In this document: in pieces, positions 1-7,250 of the stretch
Layout of the letters: every line of letters starts with the position of its first letter
Numbering within the stretch: position 1 is the stretch's first letter
Origin: a virus
Length of the DNA stretch: 35,925 bases
IMG/VR virus record: IMGVR_UViG_3300032282_000325
Span: 1 to 35,925 of that record
Reading direction: 5' to 3' (one strand)
Made by a program: the position numbers and the translations under genes
Notes under the pieces: generated by a model
What the model saw: the letters and a program-made list of their open reading frames with translations, nothing else
Database searches by the model: none
What the model was told of the DNA's origin: nothing

Positions 1-123
1 ACATCGGACGCGAGTCAATCAGCAATTCGCTGTTTGAGTATCAGACCGACACGCTGGCCGCCGCCGCAGCTAACAAGCAGATCGAGGGTGACGATGTCGC
101 CTCTTTTGACGCTGTTACCGCAA
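1..123. repeat. Terminal direct repeat, left copy (assembly overlap of a circular map)
   Basis: These 123 bases are identical to the last 123 bases of the window. The repeat lies inside one reading frame, the major capsid protein, and joining the two ends through it gives one continuous 320-codon gene. A real packaged terminal repeat can also look like this, but the placement inside a capsid gene with no regulatory or packaging signal favours an assembler overlap of a circular or circularly permuted genome. Confidence 0.95.
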
Positions 124-854
124 CTGTTCGCCTGCAAAACTATGCTCAGATTTCGCGCAAGACCATCATCTTGTCCGCGACTGAAGAGGTGGTTAATAAG
201 GCCGGCCGTCGCAGCGAACTGGCTTACCAGATCGCCAAGCGCAGCGCAGAACTGAAACGTGATCAAGAGTTCACTATGCTGAACAACGCTGTGGCTGCTG
301 CTGGTAGCACTAGCACCGCACGCGGTACAGCATCTCTGGGCGCGTTTATCAAGACCAACGTGGATATGCAGACCAACGGTGCAAACCCGTCCTATACCAC
401 GCTGCCATCCAGCGCCCGTACCGACGGCAATGTCCGCACTTTCACTGAGACCATTCTCAAGAATGTGATTCAGCAAGTGTGGACTTCCGGTGGTGTTCCA
501 AAGATCCTGATGACCGGCCCTGTTAACAAACAGCGCGTCAGCGGTTTCTCTGGTATCGCATCCAGCCGTTACAACATCAATGGCGGTGATCGTCCTGCTA
601 CCTTGATCGGTGCTGTTGACATTTATGTCAGCGATTTCGGCCAAGTTAGCGTGATTGCAAACCGTTTCCAGCGTGAACGTGACGCCTGGGTGCTCGATCC
701 TGAGTACGCAAAGATGACTGTGCTGCGTCCTTACCAGCAAATTGAACTCGCTAAGACCGGAGACGCTGAGAAGCGTATGCTGTTGGTCGAGTGGGGTCAC
801 AAGGTACTGGCTGAGAACGCCCACGGCCTGGCTGCTGACCTGATTACGTCGTAA
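1..854 (+). CDS. Major capsid protein, SU10-like (3' part; 5' part is at the other end of the window)
   Basis: This is the C-terminal 283 codons of the main head-shell protein; the first 37 residues are encoded from 35694 and the gene joins across the 123-base terminal overlap to give 320 residues. In-frame codons begin at position 3. The sequence reads like the SU10 major-head-protein family (HK97-fold capsids of short-tailed phages): an N-terminal part with EETPYMSNIG, then QISRKTIILSATEEVVNKAG, a long helix rich in K/R/E, the segment PKILMTGPVNKQRVSGFSG, and a C-terminal VIANRFQRERDAWVLDPEYA region. The fold assignment rests on recalled family features, not on a search. It lies directly downstream of the scaffold gene and is followed by a strong terminator, as expected for a very highly expressed gene. 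Confidence 0.93.
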   Translation, partial: IGRESISNSLFEYQTDTLAAAAANKQIEGDDVASFDAVTATVRLQNYAQISRKTIILSATEEVVNKAGRRSELAYQIAKRSAELKRDQEFTMLNNAVAAAGSTSTARGTASLGAFIKTNVDMQTNGANPSYTTLPSSARTDGNVRTFTETILKNVIQQVWTSGGVPKILMTGPVNKQRVSGFSGIASSRYNINGGDRPATLIGAVDIYVSDFGQVSVIANRFQRERDAWVLDPEYAKMTVLRPYQQIELAKTGDAEKRMLLVEWGHKVLAENAHGLAADLITS

Positions 855-862
855 TCAAGTAG

Positions 863-893
863 AAGGGATCAGGGTAACCTGGTCCCTTTTTTT
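863..893 (+). terminator. Rho-independent terminator after the capsid gene
   Basis: An 11-bp stem (AAGGGATCAGG with CCTGGTCCCTT, one G-T pair) has a GTAA loop and runs into seven T residues ending at 893, nine bases after the capsid stop codon. It probably lowers read-through from the abundant capsid message into the connector and fibre genes. No separate promoter was recognised before the next gene at 899, so that operon may live on read-through. Confidence 0.88.
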
Positions 894-898
894 AACGC

Positions 899-1213
899 AT
901 GAACAATCAAATATTTGACGAAAACAAGGAAACGGGTATTACCCGTTTTTGGCATTACAACGATGAAACCGGCCAGGCAACAATTCAGACTCAGCAGGAT
1001 GTCACAGCAGTTGTTGAAGCAAACAAGGCAGATTTCAATAAGGTAGATGAGCGCGCAAATTGGAGTGGCGAGTGGCATCACGTTGCCAGCATCCCCGAGG
1101 GCGTCTACTACAAACTCAAGGCCGAGGGCAAGCTAGACGATCAGGCGTACATGAAACGCTGGCTCAATGACCCCGACAACAGATTTTTTAGAACGAGACC
1201 TGGACAAGTATGA
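899..1213 (+). CDS. Conserved phage protein next to the capsid gene, 104 aa
   Basis: A 104-residue acidic soluble protein with no signal peptide or membrane segment. The C-terminus, WLNDPDNRFFRTRPGQV, is a wording I recall from many uncharacterised phage proteins encoded between the capsid and connector genes, so a head-completion or structural accessory role is possible; the function is not known. The ATG sits six bases after the terminator T-run with no good ribosome binding site in view, so expression is likely to be low or to depend on read-through. The stop overlaps the next start as ATGA. Confidence 0.8.
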   Translation: MNNQIFDENKETGITRFWHYNDETGQATIQTQQDVTAVVEANKADFNKVDERANWSGEWHHVASIPEGVYYKLKAEGKLDDQAYMKRWLNDPDNRFFRTRPGQV

Positions 1214-1887
1214 ATAACTACATTGCAGTCTGCACTCCAGCCCGTGACATGGTTCACGCCAACTTCACCTATTGCCTGGTGAATATGGTCTGCTACCACA
1301 CGCTGAACACGACAGATGCAGTGAGTTTGAAGATCATGCAGGGCACGCTGATACAGAACCAGCGTGCTGACTTGGCGCTGGATGCGATGGCCGAGGGCTG
1401 CACCCACATCCTATTTATCGACTCAGACATGACGTTCCCGCAGGATATGGTCGAGCGCCTGCTCAAGCACGACCTGGACATTGTGGCGACCAACTGCGCC
1501 AGACGTAGAATTCCTACCGGTCCGACTGCCCAGAAGTATGGTCCGGACGGTGAGCGCGAACTGGTCTACACCATGCCAGAGTCAACCGGCATTGAGGAAG
1601 TTGGCAGCATCGGAATGGGCGTGATGCTAATCAAGCGCAACGTCTTTGAGAAGCTGACAGAGCCGTGGTTCGAAACACCCTGGCGCACCGACAAGCGTGG
1701 CTACATCGGTGAGGACATTTTCTTCTGTCGGAAGGCGCAGGCGGCAGGGTATAAAATCTACATAGACCACGACGTGAGCAAAGAGATCGGCCACATTGGG
1801 ACGTTTGAGTTTAAACACGATCACACCTGGATGATGCGCGACATCGAAAAGGAAAAGGCAGAAAATGGCATTGAGCACCTACAGTGA
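1210..1887 (+). CDS. Glycosyltransferase, GT-A fold (family 2-like)
   Basis: A 225-residue protein that looks like a small GT-A glycosyltransferase, transferring a sugar from a nucleotide-sugar donor. The metal-binding DxD motif is DSD at residues 71-73 in the hydrophobic context HILFIDSDM. The N-terminus has the usual short beta-strand (YIAVCTPARDMV), and a later GEDIFFCRKAQAAGYKIYID segment (about residues 170-190) resembles the acceptor-side ED motif of such enzymes. It starts in an ATGA overlap with the upstream stop and runs 23 bases into the adaptor gene, so it is translated with virion structural genes. A second such protein is at 31162. The target could be a virion protein or host surface glycan; the sequence does not say which. 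Confidence 0.85.
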   Translation: MNNYIAVCTPARDMVHANFTYCLVNMVCYHTLNTTDAVSLKIMQGTLIQNQRADLALDAMAEGCTHILFIDSDMTFPQDMVERLLKHDLDIVATNCARRRIPTGPTAQKYGPDGERELVYTMPESTGIEEVGSIGMGVMLIKRNVFEKLTEPWFETPWRTDKRGYIGEDIFFCRKAQAAGYKIYIDHDVSKEIGHIGTFEFKHDHTWMMRDIEKEKAENGIEHLQ

Positions 1888-2485
1888 ACTGAAAGCCTCG
1901 GTTGCCGACTGGCTCAACCGTAGCGATCTCACGTCTGCCATCACCGACTTTGTCTCTTTGGCTGAAGCGCAGATGGAGCGCACACTGCGCACAACTCAGA
2001 TGATTACTAGAGCCACGGCCACTATCGATGCGGAATACAACGCAACACCAGGCGACTTTCTGGAGGCGCGGACGTTCAAGATGGACACCAACCCCGTAAC
2101 GCCTTTGCAGTTTGAGACCATTGACAGTCTTGATGAGTTGTTGACTGTTTACACATCCAGCGGAAAGCCTAAGTTCTTTGGCGTTGTAGGTTCTCAGATC
2201 CGCGTTGTCCCTATCCCTGACTCTAGTTACACCGGCGAGTTGATCTACTACAGCAAACTCGCCAAGCTGTCCACATCCAACACTACCAACTGGCTGCTTA
2301 CTAAAGCGCCTGACGTGTACCTGTATGGCTCTTTACTACAGGCTGCACCATATTTACAGGATGATGCAAGAATTCAAGTGTGGGCCAGCCTGTACCAGCG
2401 AGGTATTGAGGAACTGCAAGTTGCAGATGAGCGCGGAGCGACTAGCGGCGGTAAGTTGAAGTCACGCGCCAAGTCTTTCGGTTAA
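1865..2485 (+). CDS. Head-tail adaptor protein, SU10/gp6-like
   Basis: A 206-residue protein beginning MALSTYSELKASVADWLNR, typical of the phage adaptor family that forms the ring beneath the portal in SU10-like and P22-like podoviruses. The N-terminal half is helical (DFVSLAEAQMERTLRTTQM), the middle carries PGDFLEARTFKMD and strands with Q-I-R-V-V-P-I-P, and the C-terminal helix holds YLYGSLLQAAPYLQDDARIQVWASLY. It overlaps the glycosyltransferase gene by 23 bases. Gene order (capsid, small protein, adaptor, fibres) fits a connector role. Assignment is by family features and position. Confidence 0.85.
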   Translation: MALSTYSELKASVADWLNRSDLTSAITDFVSLAEAQMERTLRTTQMITRATATIDAEYNATPGDFLEARTFKMDTNPVTPLQFETIDSLDELLTVYTSSGKPKFFGVVGSQIRVVPIPDSSYTGELIYYSKLAKLSTSNTTNWLLTKAPDVYLYGSLLQAAPYLQDDARIQVWASLYQRGIEELQVADERGATSGGKLKSRAKSFG

Positions 2486-2510
2486 AATTTTCCCAGTTTT
2501 GGAGAACAAA

Positions 2511-3065
2511 ATGCAATCAGAGCGTATCAATGGTCAAGACTCCTCAAGCGTAGCAATTTCACGTCAATCCTCTATGGATGAAGGAATCAGTATTACTGGC
2601 TCTTACGAGTTGACTTGCTTTGATAAGAACGGCAATTTGAAGTGGTCAGAGCCAATCAAAAACCTGGTGGTTACGGTTGGTAAGAACGACCTTTTGGATA
2701 AATATTTTGCTGGTTCAGCATACACCGCTGCCTGGTACGTTGCCTTAGTTGATGGAGCCTCTACTCCTACCTATGCGGCTGGTGACACCATGTCATCTCA
2801 CGCTGGCTGGAGCGAGACAGTGCCTTATTCCAATGCAACCCGCCCATCGGTAGCTTGGAACTCAGCGTCTGCTGGTTCCAAGGCATCCACCGCAACATCT
2901 TTCACGATCAACGCCACCGCTACAGTGGCCGGTGCATTCCTTACCACAAGCAGCACTAAATCAGGCACTACTGGCACTTTGTACTCTGCCGGTAGCTTTA
3001 CCGGTGGAAACCGTTCTATCGCCTCTGGCGACACTCTGAACGTCACCTATACCGCGTCGGTCTAA
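2511..3065 (+). CDS. Putative virion decoration or fibre-like protein, 184 aa
   Basis: The ATG at 2511 is preceded by GGAG at 2501-2504, which selects it over an in-frame TTG at 2499. The 184-residue product has an N-terminal linker, then SITGSYELTCFDKNGNLKWSE and KNLVVTVGKNDLLDKYFAG, followed by a Ser/Thr/Ala/Gly-rich beta domain ending in ASGDTLNVTYTASV. It has no signal peptide or membrane segment. The composition and the place between adaptor and fibre genes indicate a surface virion protein, perhaps a capsid fibre or decoration protein. The exact role is not known. Confidence 0.75.
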   Translation: MQSERINGQDSSSVAISRQSSMDEGISITGSYELTCFDKNGNLKWSEPIKNLVVTVGKNDLLDKYFAGSAYTAAWYVALVDGASTPTYAAGDTMSSHAGWSETVPYSNATRPSVAWNSASAGSKASTATSFTINATATVAGAFLTTSSTKSGTTGTLYSAGSFTGGNRSIASGDTLNVTYTASV

Positions 3066-3075
3066 GGGGTCAAAT

Positions 3076-3252
3076 ATGGCGTTCAAGACAGGCGATAGTG
3101 TTACTATTAGCGGCACATCTATGACCGGTACAATTGTGTCCGGCGCAGTAGTGGATGATGAGTCCACCTTGCTGTTAAAGGTCCAATACACCGATCAATC
3201 CAACCAGGTACAAGAGCGTTTCTTCAAAGAAAACGAACTTGTTGCAATCTGA
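3076..3252 (+). CDS. Small SH3/KOW-like phage protein, 58 aa
   Basis: A 58-codon gene starting MAFKTGDSVTISGTSMTGTI and ending KENELVAI, preceded by AAGGGG at 3064-3069. The pattern 'K-x-G-D-x-V-x-I-x-G...G-T-I' followed by strands with LLLKVQYTD and a 'RFF-KENEL' end is that of a small five-stranded beta barrel of SH3/KOW type, seen in many small phage proteins next to tail fibre genes. It could bind nucleic acid or act as a structural adaptor. It lies in the same orientation, 10 bases after the preceding gene and 16 bases before the next. Confidence 0.75.
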   Translation: MAFKTGDSVTISGTSMTGTIVSGAVVDDESTLLLKVQYTDQSNQVQERFFKENELVAI

Positions 3253-3268
3253 CCTATAGGAGTCTTTA

Positions 3269-4081
3269 ATGGCTCTAGTCATAGATGATCGCGTACAGGA
3301 GACCACTACCACAACAGGTACTGGTACTGTAACTCTTGCCGGTGCTGTAACCGGCTATCAGTCTTTTTCTGTAATTGGTAATGGCAATACCACCTATTAC
3401 TGCATCACTGACGGAACAAATTGGGAAACCGGACTAGGAACGTACACCGCGTCTGGTACAACGCTTGCCAGAACGACTGTATTGCAATCAAGTAATTCAG
3501 ATGCACTTGTAAATTTTCCAGCAGGAAGCAAAAATGTCTTTGTGACGTACCCAGCAAGTCAAGCAACGCTGCTTGATGCAACCCAGACGCTGACGAACAA
3601 GACGATTCAAGGTGGGGCTATTACTTCAGGTACATTAGTCAATACAACTAGCGGTACATCAGTAGATTACACAGGAATACCAAGCTGGGTTAAGCGCATT
3701 AGCATTCTGATGAATGGCGTTAGTACCAATGGTTCCGATAATCTATTTTTGCAACTTGGGACATCGTCTGGAATAGATAGCACTAGTTACGTTGCATCTC
3801 TTGGGGTTATAAACTCAACTGCGGTTTCTACATCATCAACAACAGCAGGATTCCAATTAGCTAGTCTAACTGCTACTAGAACAACATCGGGAATAGCAAC
3901 ACTGGCACATTTAGGTTCTAATGTTTGGGCCTTAAGTGGTGTAACAAAAGCAGACACCACAATATTAAATATGTTTGGCGGGAATAAAACTCTAGGTGCG
4001 GTTTTAGATAGAGTGCGTATTACTACTACAGGTGGAGTAAATACGTTTGATGCAGGTTCAGTAAACATCTTGTATGAGTAA
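3269..4081 (+). CDS. Tail fibre / receptor-binding protein A
   Basis: A 270-residue fibre protein with AGGAG ahead of the ATG. The N-terminal part (about 1-100) is a beta-rich attachment domain with LAGAVTGYQSFSVIG and a KNVFVTYPAS end, wording common at the N-termini of podovirus side fibres. A short TLTNKTIQ linker (about 107-114) leads to a C-terminal domain (about 128-270) that is clearly homologous to the C-terminal domain of fibre B (5271-6167): SGTSVDY, VKRISILMNGVSTNG, LGSNVWALSG, LDRVRITTTGG and TFDAGSVNILYE. The last domain is likely to touch the receptor. It is followed after three bases by a tiny gene (4085) that is also duplicated after fibre B. Confidence 0.85.
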   Translation: MALVIDDRVQETTTTTGTGTVTLAGAVTGYQSFSVIGNGNTTYYCITDGTNWETGLGTYTASGTTLARTTVLQSSNSDALVNFPAGSKNVFVTYPASQATLLDATQTLTNKTIQGGAITSGTLVNTTSGTSVDYTGIPSWVKRISILMNGVSTNGSDNLFLQLGTSSGIDSTSYVASLGVINSTAVSTSSTTAGFQLASLTATRTTSGIATLAHLGSNVWALSGVTKADTTILNMFGGNKTLGAVLDRVRITTTGGVNTFDAGSVNILYE

Positions 4082-4084
4082 GCC

Positions 4085-4222
4085 ATGACCACACCCACAC
4101 GAATTGAAGTTAACGTCCAGACCGGCGAGGTCAAGGAAATTGAACTGGAAGGCGAAGAACTCGCTGCGTACGAAGCCGCATTAGCCGCTCAGGCTGAAGG
4201 TAGCGTTCCACCGGCTGATTAA
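4085..4222 (+). CDS. Small fibre-partner protein A, 45 aa
   Basis: A 45-codon gene, MTTPTRIEVNVQTGEVKEIE and then an acidic Ala/Glu tail, three bases after fibre A. It is a paralogue of the 64-residue product at 6172: TRIEVNVQTGEVKEIEL aligns with IRIEVNAQTGEQAIIQL, and both continue with EELA and an alanine-rich helix. Two copies placed identically behind two related fibres point to a fibre-specific partner, such as a folding or trimerisation chaperone or a cap protein. That role is inferred from position; no known assembly-protein domain was recognised. Confidence 0.75.
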   Translation: MTTPTRIEVNVQTGEVKEIELEGEELAAYEAALAAQAEGSVPPAD

Positions 4223-4224
4223 CC

Positions 4225-5262
4225 ATGTTCGGTCTTGCGCCATTCGGTACACCATTCAGCGCACCAGGGAATTCGTACTCTGTTTATGCTATCGCGGGTG
4301 GCTACGGCGGCAACTTCTACGGGTATGGACCGTATGGCGTCAGCATCACTACCGATTCTTTAATAGGTGGCTTTGCATACGACAAGTCATTGTCTGAGTC
4401 AGGATCAGCAGCAGATTCCGAGTTAGCAACTACAACGCTTGGCCTGACCATATCGGAATCCCTGTCAGCATCTGACGTTATAACCAATATTGCCACGATG
4501 GTGGTAAGCATTGCGGAGTCAGGCTCTGCATCTGATTCAATCAGCAATAACCTGGTGGCAGTCGCCTTTGCCAGCGAGTCTGTAACGGCATCCGACTCAC
4601 TCAGCAGCACCATCGTCTTCTTGGCGCTTGTCTCTGAAGCTACAAGCGCAACAGACGCGCAAGTCTGCATCTTGACGATACCGGTCCAGGTATCAGAGAC
4701 ACTGAGCGTATCGGACGCTATTTCCAATGTCCTGCAAGCAGTTGCGTCCGTCTCTGAAACGCTGACAGCATCAGATTCCAGAGTTGCAACATTAGATATT
4801 TCTGTTGCTGTGGCTGAGACACTGACAGCTACAGAGTCAATAGTTCCGACGTTTACATATCAAGTATTCAATACTGAGTCTGTAACGGCATCTGATTTGT
4901 CAACCATGACAGCTACATTCCTGGTGGATGTTGCCGAATCTTTGGCCGCCATAGATTCCTACGAAAACATCGGGATATTTGTAGCGAACATCTTCGAATC
5001 AGGATCGGCGCTGGACGATTACCTGTCAGGCCTGGAGTTCTTGGCGTCAATTGCCGAGGCTGCAAACGCACTGGACCTCATCACGCAGCGGCTGAAGTGG
5101 GAGCCGGAGCCAATCAATTCAGACACCTGGACAGACTCTGGAACGTCAACCACGACATGGACTACGCAGTCACCAAATACGGATAGCTGGACTATAATTT
5201 CTGACAACACCGACACCTGGACACCAGTAGGCACAACGTCCAAGGATTGGACAACCCAATGA
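4225..5262 (+). CDS. Repeat-built fibre-like virion protein (12 x 20-residue repeats)
   Basis: A 345-residue protein with three parts. Residues 1-50 are Gly/Tyr-rich (GGYGGNFYGYGPYG). Residues about 55-300 are twelve tandem 20-residue repeats with the core S/A-E-S/T-L/V-x-A-S-D (SESLSASD, SESVTASD, SETLTASD and so on), separated by a hydrophobic alternating stretch. The last 50 residues hold five Trp-Thr units (DTWTDSG, TTTWTTQ, DSWTI, DTWTPVG, KDWTTQ). The 20-residue period with alternating hydrophobics fits an elongated beta-solenoid or beta-roll rod. It sits between the two fibre cassettes and is probably a rod or spacer of the adhesion device. No family name is claimed. Confidence 0.8.
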   Translation: MFGLAPFGTPFSAPGNSYSVYAIAGGYGGNFYGYGPYGVSITTDSLIGGFAYDKSLSESGSAADSELATTTLGLTISESLSASDVITNIATMVVSIAESGSASDSISNNLVAVAFASESVTASDSLSSTIVFLALVSEATSATDAQVCILTIPVQVSETLSVSDAISNVLQAVASVSETLTASDSRVATLDISVAVAETLTATESIVPTFTYQVFNTESVTASDLSTMTATFLVDVAESLAAIDSYENIGIFVANIFESGSALDDYLSGLEFLASIAEAANALDLITQRLKWEPEPINSDTWTDSGTSTTTWTTQSPNTDSWTIISDNTDTWTPVGTTSKDWTTQ

Positions 5263-5270
5263 GGTAAATC

Positions 5271-6167
5271 ATGGCTGATACCACCACCACAAACCTACTT
5301 CTTACCAAGCCAGAGGTAGGCGCAAGTACCGACACCTGGGGTACAAAGATCAATACTGATCTAGACTCGCTTGACGCGGTGTTTGCTGCGGCTGGCAATG
5401 GAACCAGCGTAGGTCTGAATGTTGGTACTGGAAAGACCATAACGTTTGCTGGTACGACTAAGTTTGCAGGATCAACATCAGGCACTACCACGTTGCAGGC
5501 TACTGCTGTTGCTGGCACTACAGTTCTCACGCTTCCAGCGGCTACAGATACTTTGGTTGGTAAGGCTACTACCGACACGCTGACTAATAAGACACTTCAA
5601 TCAGCAAATATCACTACTGCTCTTACTTTGACAGGTGCATCTGGTACATCTGGACAAGTATTGACATCTGCTGGGTCTGGAAATGCACCTACTTGGGCAA
5701 CGCCTGCATCTATTACTTCTGGAACTGCTGTTGCATCTACTAGTGGAACAAGTATTGACTTTACCAGTTTGCCATCCACAGTAAAGCGCATCACAGTAAT
5801 GTTTGATGGCGTATCTACTAATGGTACATCTATACCTATGATTCAGCTTGGTGATTCTGGAGGTATAGAAAATACTGGATATGCTGGATATTCATTCACT
5901 CCAAATACTCCTGCAACTAGTACAGTAGGAGCCACTTTGACTGGTGAATGGAATGCTAGTGCTAAATTACACGGATCAGGCACTATTTGCCTATTAGGAA
6001 GTAATGGATGGACCTTGTCTTTTGCTGGTTCTGCTCCAGGTATTAACACAATTTTTGTTAGTGGGTATAGCAAAACATTATCCGCGACTCTTGATCGCAT
6101 TCGCATCACTACTGTAAATGGTACAGACACTTTTGATGCTGGTTCCATAAACATACTTTACGAGTAA
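5271..6167 (+). CDS. Tail fibre / receptor-binding protein B
   Basis: A 298-residue fibre with GAGG ahead of the start. The N-terminus, [19 protein letters not shown] then [13 protein letters not shown], is the attachment module widely shared by podovirus and cyanophage tail fibres. A middle beta-rich shaft includes [19 protein letters not shown] and TLTNKTLQ. The C-terminal domain (about 158-298) is homologous to that of fibre A and ends in the same way, [12 protein letters not shown]. The N-terminal domains of the two fibres are unrelated, so the receptor domain was copied and joined to a different anchor. It is followed by a paralogue of the small fibre partner. Confidence 0.88.
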   Translation: MADTTTTNLLLTKPEVGASTDTWGTKINTDLDSLDAVFAAAGNGTSVGLNVGTGKTITFAGTTKFAGSTSGTTTLQATAVAGTTVLTLPAATDTLVGKATTDTLTNKTLQSANITTALTLTGASGTSGQVLTSAGSGNAPTWATPASITSGTAVASTSGTSIDFTSLPSTVKRITVMFDGVSTNGTSIPMIQLGDSGGIENTGYAGYSFTPNTPATSTVGATLTGEWNASAKLHGSGTICLLGSNGWTLSFAGSAPGINTIFVSGYSKTLSATLDRIRITTVNGTDTFDAGSINILYE

Positions 6168-6171
6168 CGCC

Positions 6172-6366
6172 ATGACCATACGAATTGAAGTGAATGCCCA
6201 AACTGGTGAGCAAGCAATCATCCAGCTCACTGCTGAAGAATTAGCAGAGGCGGCCGCTATGAAAGCAGCATGGGACTCAGAACAGGCGGCCAAACAGGCA
6301 CAGCCTACACAAGATGAAATAATTACTGCGCTAATTGCGCGTATCGCGGCGCTGGAGTCAAAATAA
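6172..6366 (+). CDS. Small fibre-partner protein B, 64 aa
   Basis: A 64-residue protein, four bases after fibre B. The first 20 residues (IRIEVNAQTGEQAIIQL) match those of the 45-residue product after fibre A, and the rest is an Ala/Glu/Gln-rich helix ending in a short coiled-coil segment, IITALIARIAALESK. The helix suggests a trimer-forming or fibre-capping partner. Its stop codon overlaps the next start (TAATG), so it is translated together with a small membrane protein. Confidence 0.78.
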   Translation: MTIRIEVNAQTGEQAIIQLTAEELAEAAAMKAAWDSEQAAKQAQPTQDEIITALIARIAALESK

Positions 6367-6599
6367 TGGAATTCCAGCCAATGTTCAACTTCATTGGAGG
6401 CGCTATCCTGGTCGCGGTTGGCTGGTGGTGCAAAGAGATATGGGACTCTGTCAAGGCATTGAAGAATGACATTAAGGCCATTGAGATTGATCTGCCAAAA
6501 AACTACGTCAGCAAGGCCGACATTGAGAGCCGCCTGGACAAGATAGATGCAACCTTGGAGCGCATATTCGACAAGCTGGAAAACAAGGCCGATAAGTGA
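6366..6599 (+). CDS. Small single-span membrane protein (lysis region), 77 aa
   Basis: A 77-residue protein with one hydrophobic segment near the N-terminus (about residues 8-22, FNFIGGAILVAVGWW) followed by a long charged amphipathic helix (VKALKNDIKAIEIDLPKNY, then DIESRLDKIDATLERIFDKLE). Such N-anchored coiled-coil proteins are common beside holin genes. It could be an inner-membrane lysis accessory protein, holin partner or spanin-like protein; no lipobox or cleavable signal is seen. Start and stop both overlap neighbours by one to a few bases, showing tight translational coupling. Confidence 0.72.
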   Translation: MEFQPMFNFIGGAILVAVGWWCKEIWDSVKALKNDIKAIEIDLPKNYVSKADIESRLDKIDATLERIFDKLENKADK

Positions 6600-6763
6600 T
6601 GGATCAGATTGTCTCAGCGGAAAGCCCTTGGCCGAACACTGAGACAAAGACGGTTTTGGTTTGTCGTATCCCTAAGAAAGATGAGGACAAGAAGATGGGT
6701 GCTAATGAATTCATGGACAAAGATGGACGCATCTGCCGGTGGGCGGTTGTGAACAAGAAGTGA
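6599..6763 (+). CDS. Small hypothetical protein, 54 aa
   Basis: A 54-codon gene whose ATG begins on the last base of the preceding TGA stop. The product is soluble, with a TVLVCRIPKKDEDKK middle and a C-terminal DGRICRWAVVNKK. Its stop overlaps the GTG start of the next gene (GTGA). I do not recognise a family. Codon choice and exact overlaps at both ends support it as real. Confidence 0.6.
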   Translation: MDQIVSAESPWPNTETKTVLVCRIPKKDEDKKMGANEFMDKDGRICRWAVVNKK

Positions 6764-7250
6764 TTGATCCTTTCACCGCGTTTGCTATTGCCCAGGGTGC
6801 GGTGGCTGGCATAAAAAAGCAGTAGCCCTTGGTAAAGATATACATGGCCTATACAAAGAATTCAGCAGTTTCTATCAAGCGGCAGACACGGTTCATCTAG
6901 CAAGCAGCAAGGCCAGGATTGCAAGCATAGGAAAGACAGATGCGCAGATCAGTTCTCAGGCACTCCAGATAGCGCTGGCATCCAAGGCACTGCGAGAGCA
7001 TGAGAAGGAACTGAAGGACATTCTTTTCTATTCGGGAAATGCTCCGGTCTGGGAAGAGATGATGGCAGAGCGCACCAGGATGATAAAGGAGCGCAACACG
7101 ATGGAGAGAGAAGAGTCGGAAAGAAAGCAGAAGGACAAAGAGATGAAGGTTGCGATAATTATGAACACACTCTGGATATCCGGTGCATCCGCTATCGTTG
7201 TCCCACTGGTCAGCATCACGTTTCACGTTATCACTAACAGAGGTCTCTAA
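6760..7250 (+). CDS. Coiled-coil membrane protein requiring a -1 frameshift (163 aa)
   Basis: The GTG at 6760 overlaps the previous stop (GTGA) and encodes 20 residues, MIDPFTAFAIAQGAVAGIKK. The zero frame then hits TAG after one more codon, while the -1 frame opens exactly there and continues AVALGKDIHGLYKEFSSFY to 7250 with no start codon of its own before the ATG pair at 7056-7061. At the joint is A_AAA_AAG (6813-6819) in the correct phase for tandem slippage, which gives a 163-residue protein. It has a long charged helix (EHEKELKDILFY, RTRMIKERNTMEREE) and a C-terminal membrane segment (AIIMNTLWISGASAIVVPLVSI). The neighbours are holin and endolysin, so a lysis or membrane role is likely. 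A one-base deletion in an A-run would look the same. Confidence 0.72.
6813..6819 (+). promoter_or_regulatory. Candidate -1 ribosomal frameshift slippery site, A_AAA_AAG
   Basis: The seven bases A_AAA_AAG lie in frame with the GTG start at 6760, as in the classic E. coli dnaX site. The zero-frame stop TAG follows one codon later. A GGTGG stretch eight bases upstream could act as a weak Shine-Dalgarno-like stimulator. I see no strong downstream stem-loop, only a weak bulged pairing of TAGCC with GGCTA-like bases. Confidence 0.6.

Noticed and set aside
15-824. Long 269-codon open frame antisense to the capsid gene
   Set aside because: It exactly mirrors a well-supported capsid reading frame, has Cys/His/Leu-rich unnatural composition and no ribosome binding site. 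It is a by-product of codon use.
3269-6167. Diversity-generating retroelement acting on the fibre genes
   Set aside because: No reverse transcriptase gene and no template/variable repeat pair. Fibre A and B similarity is an old diverged duplication over the whole domain.
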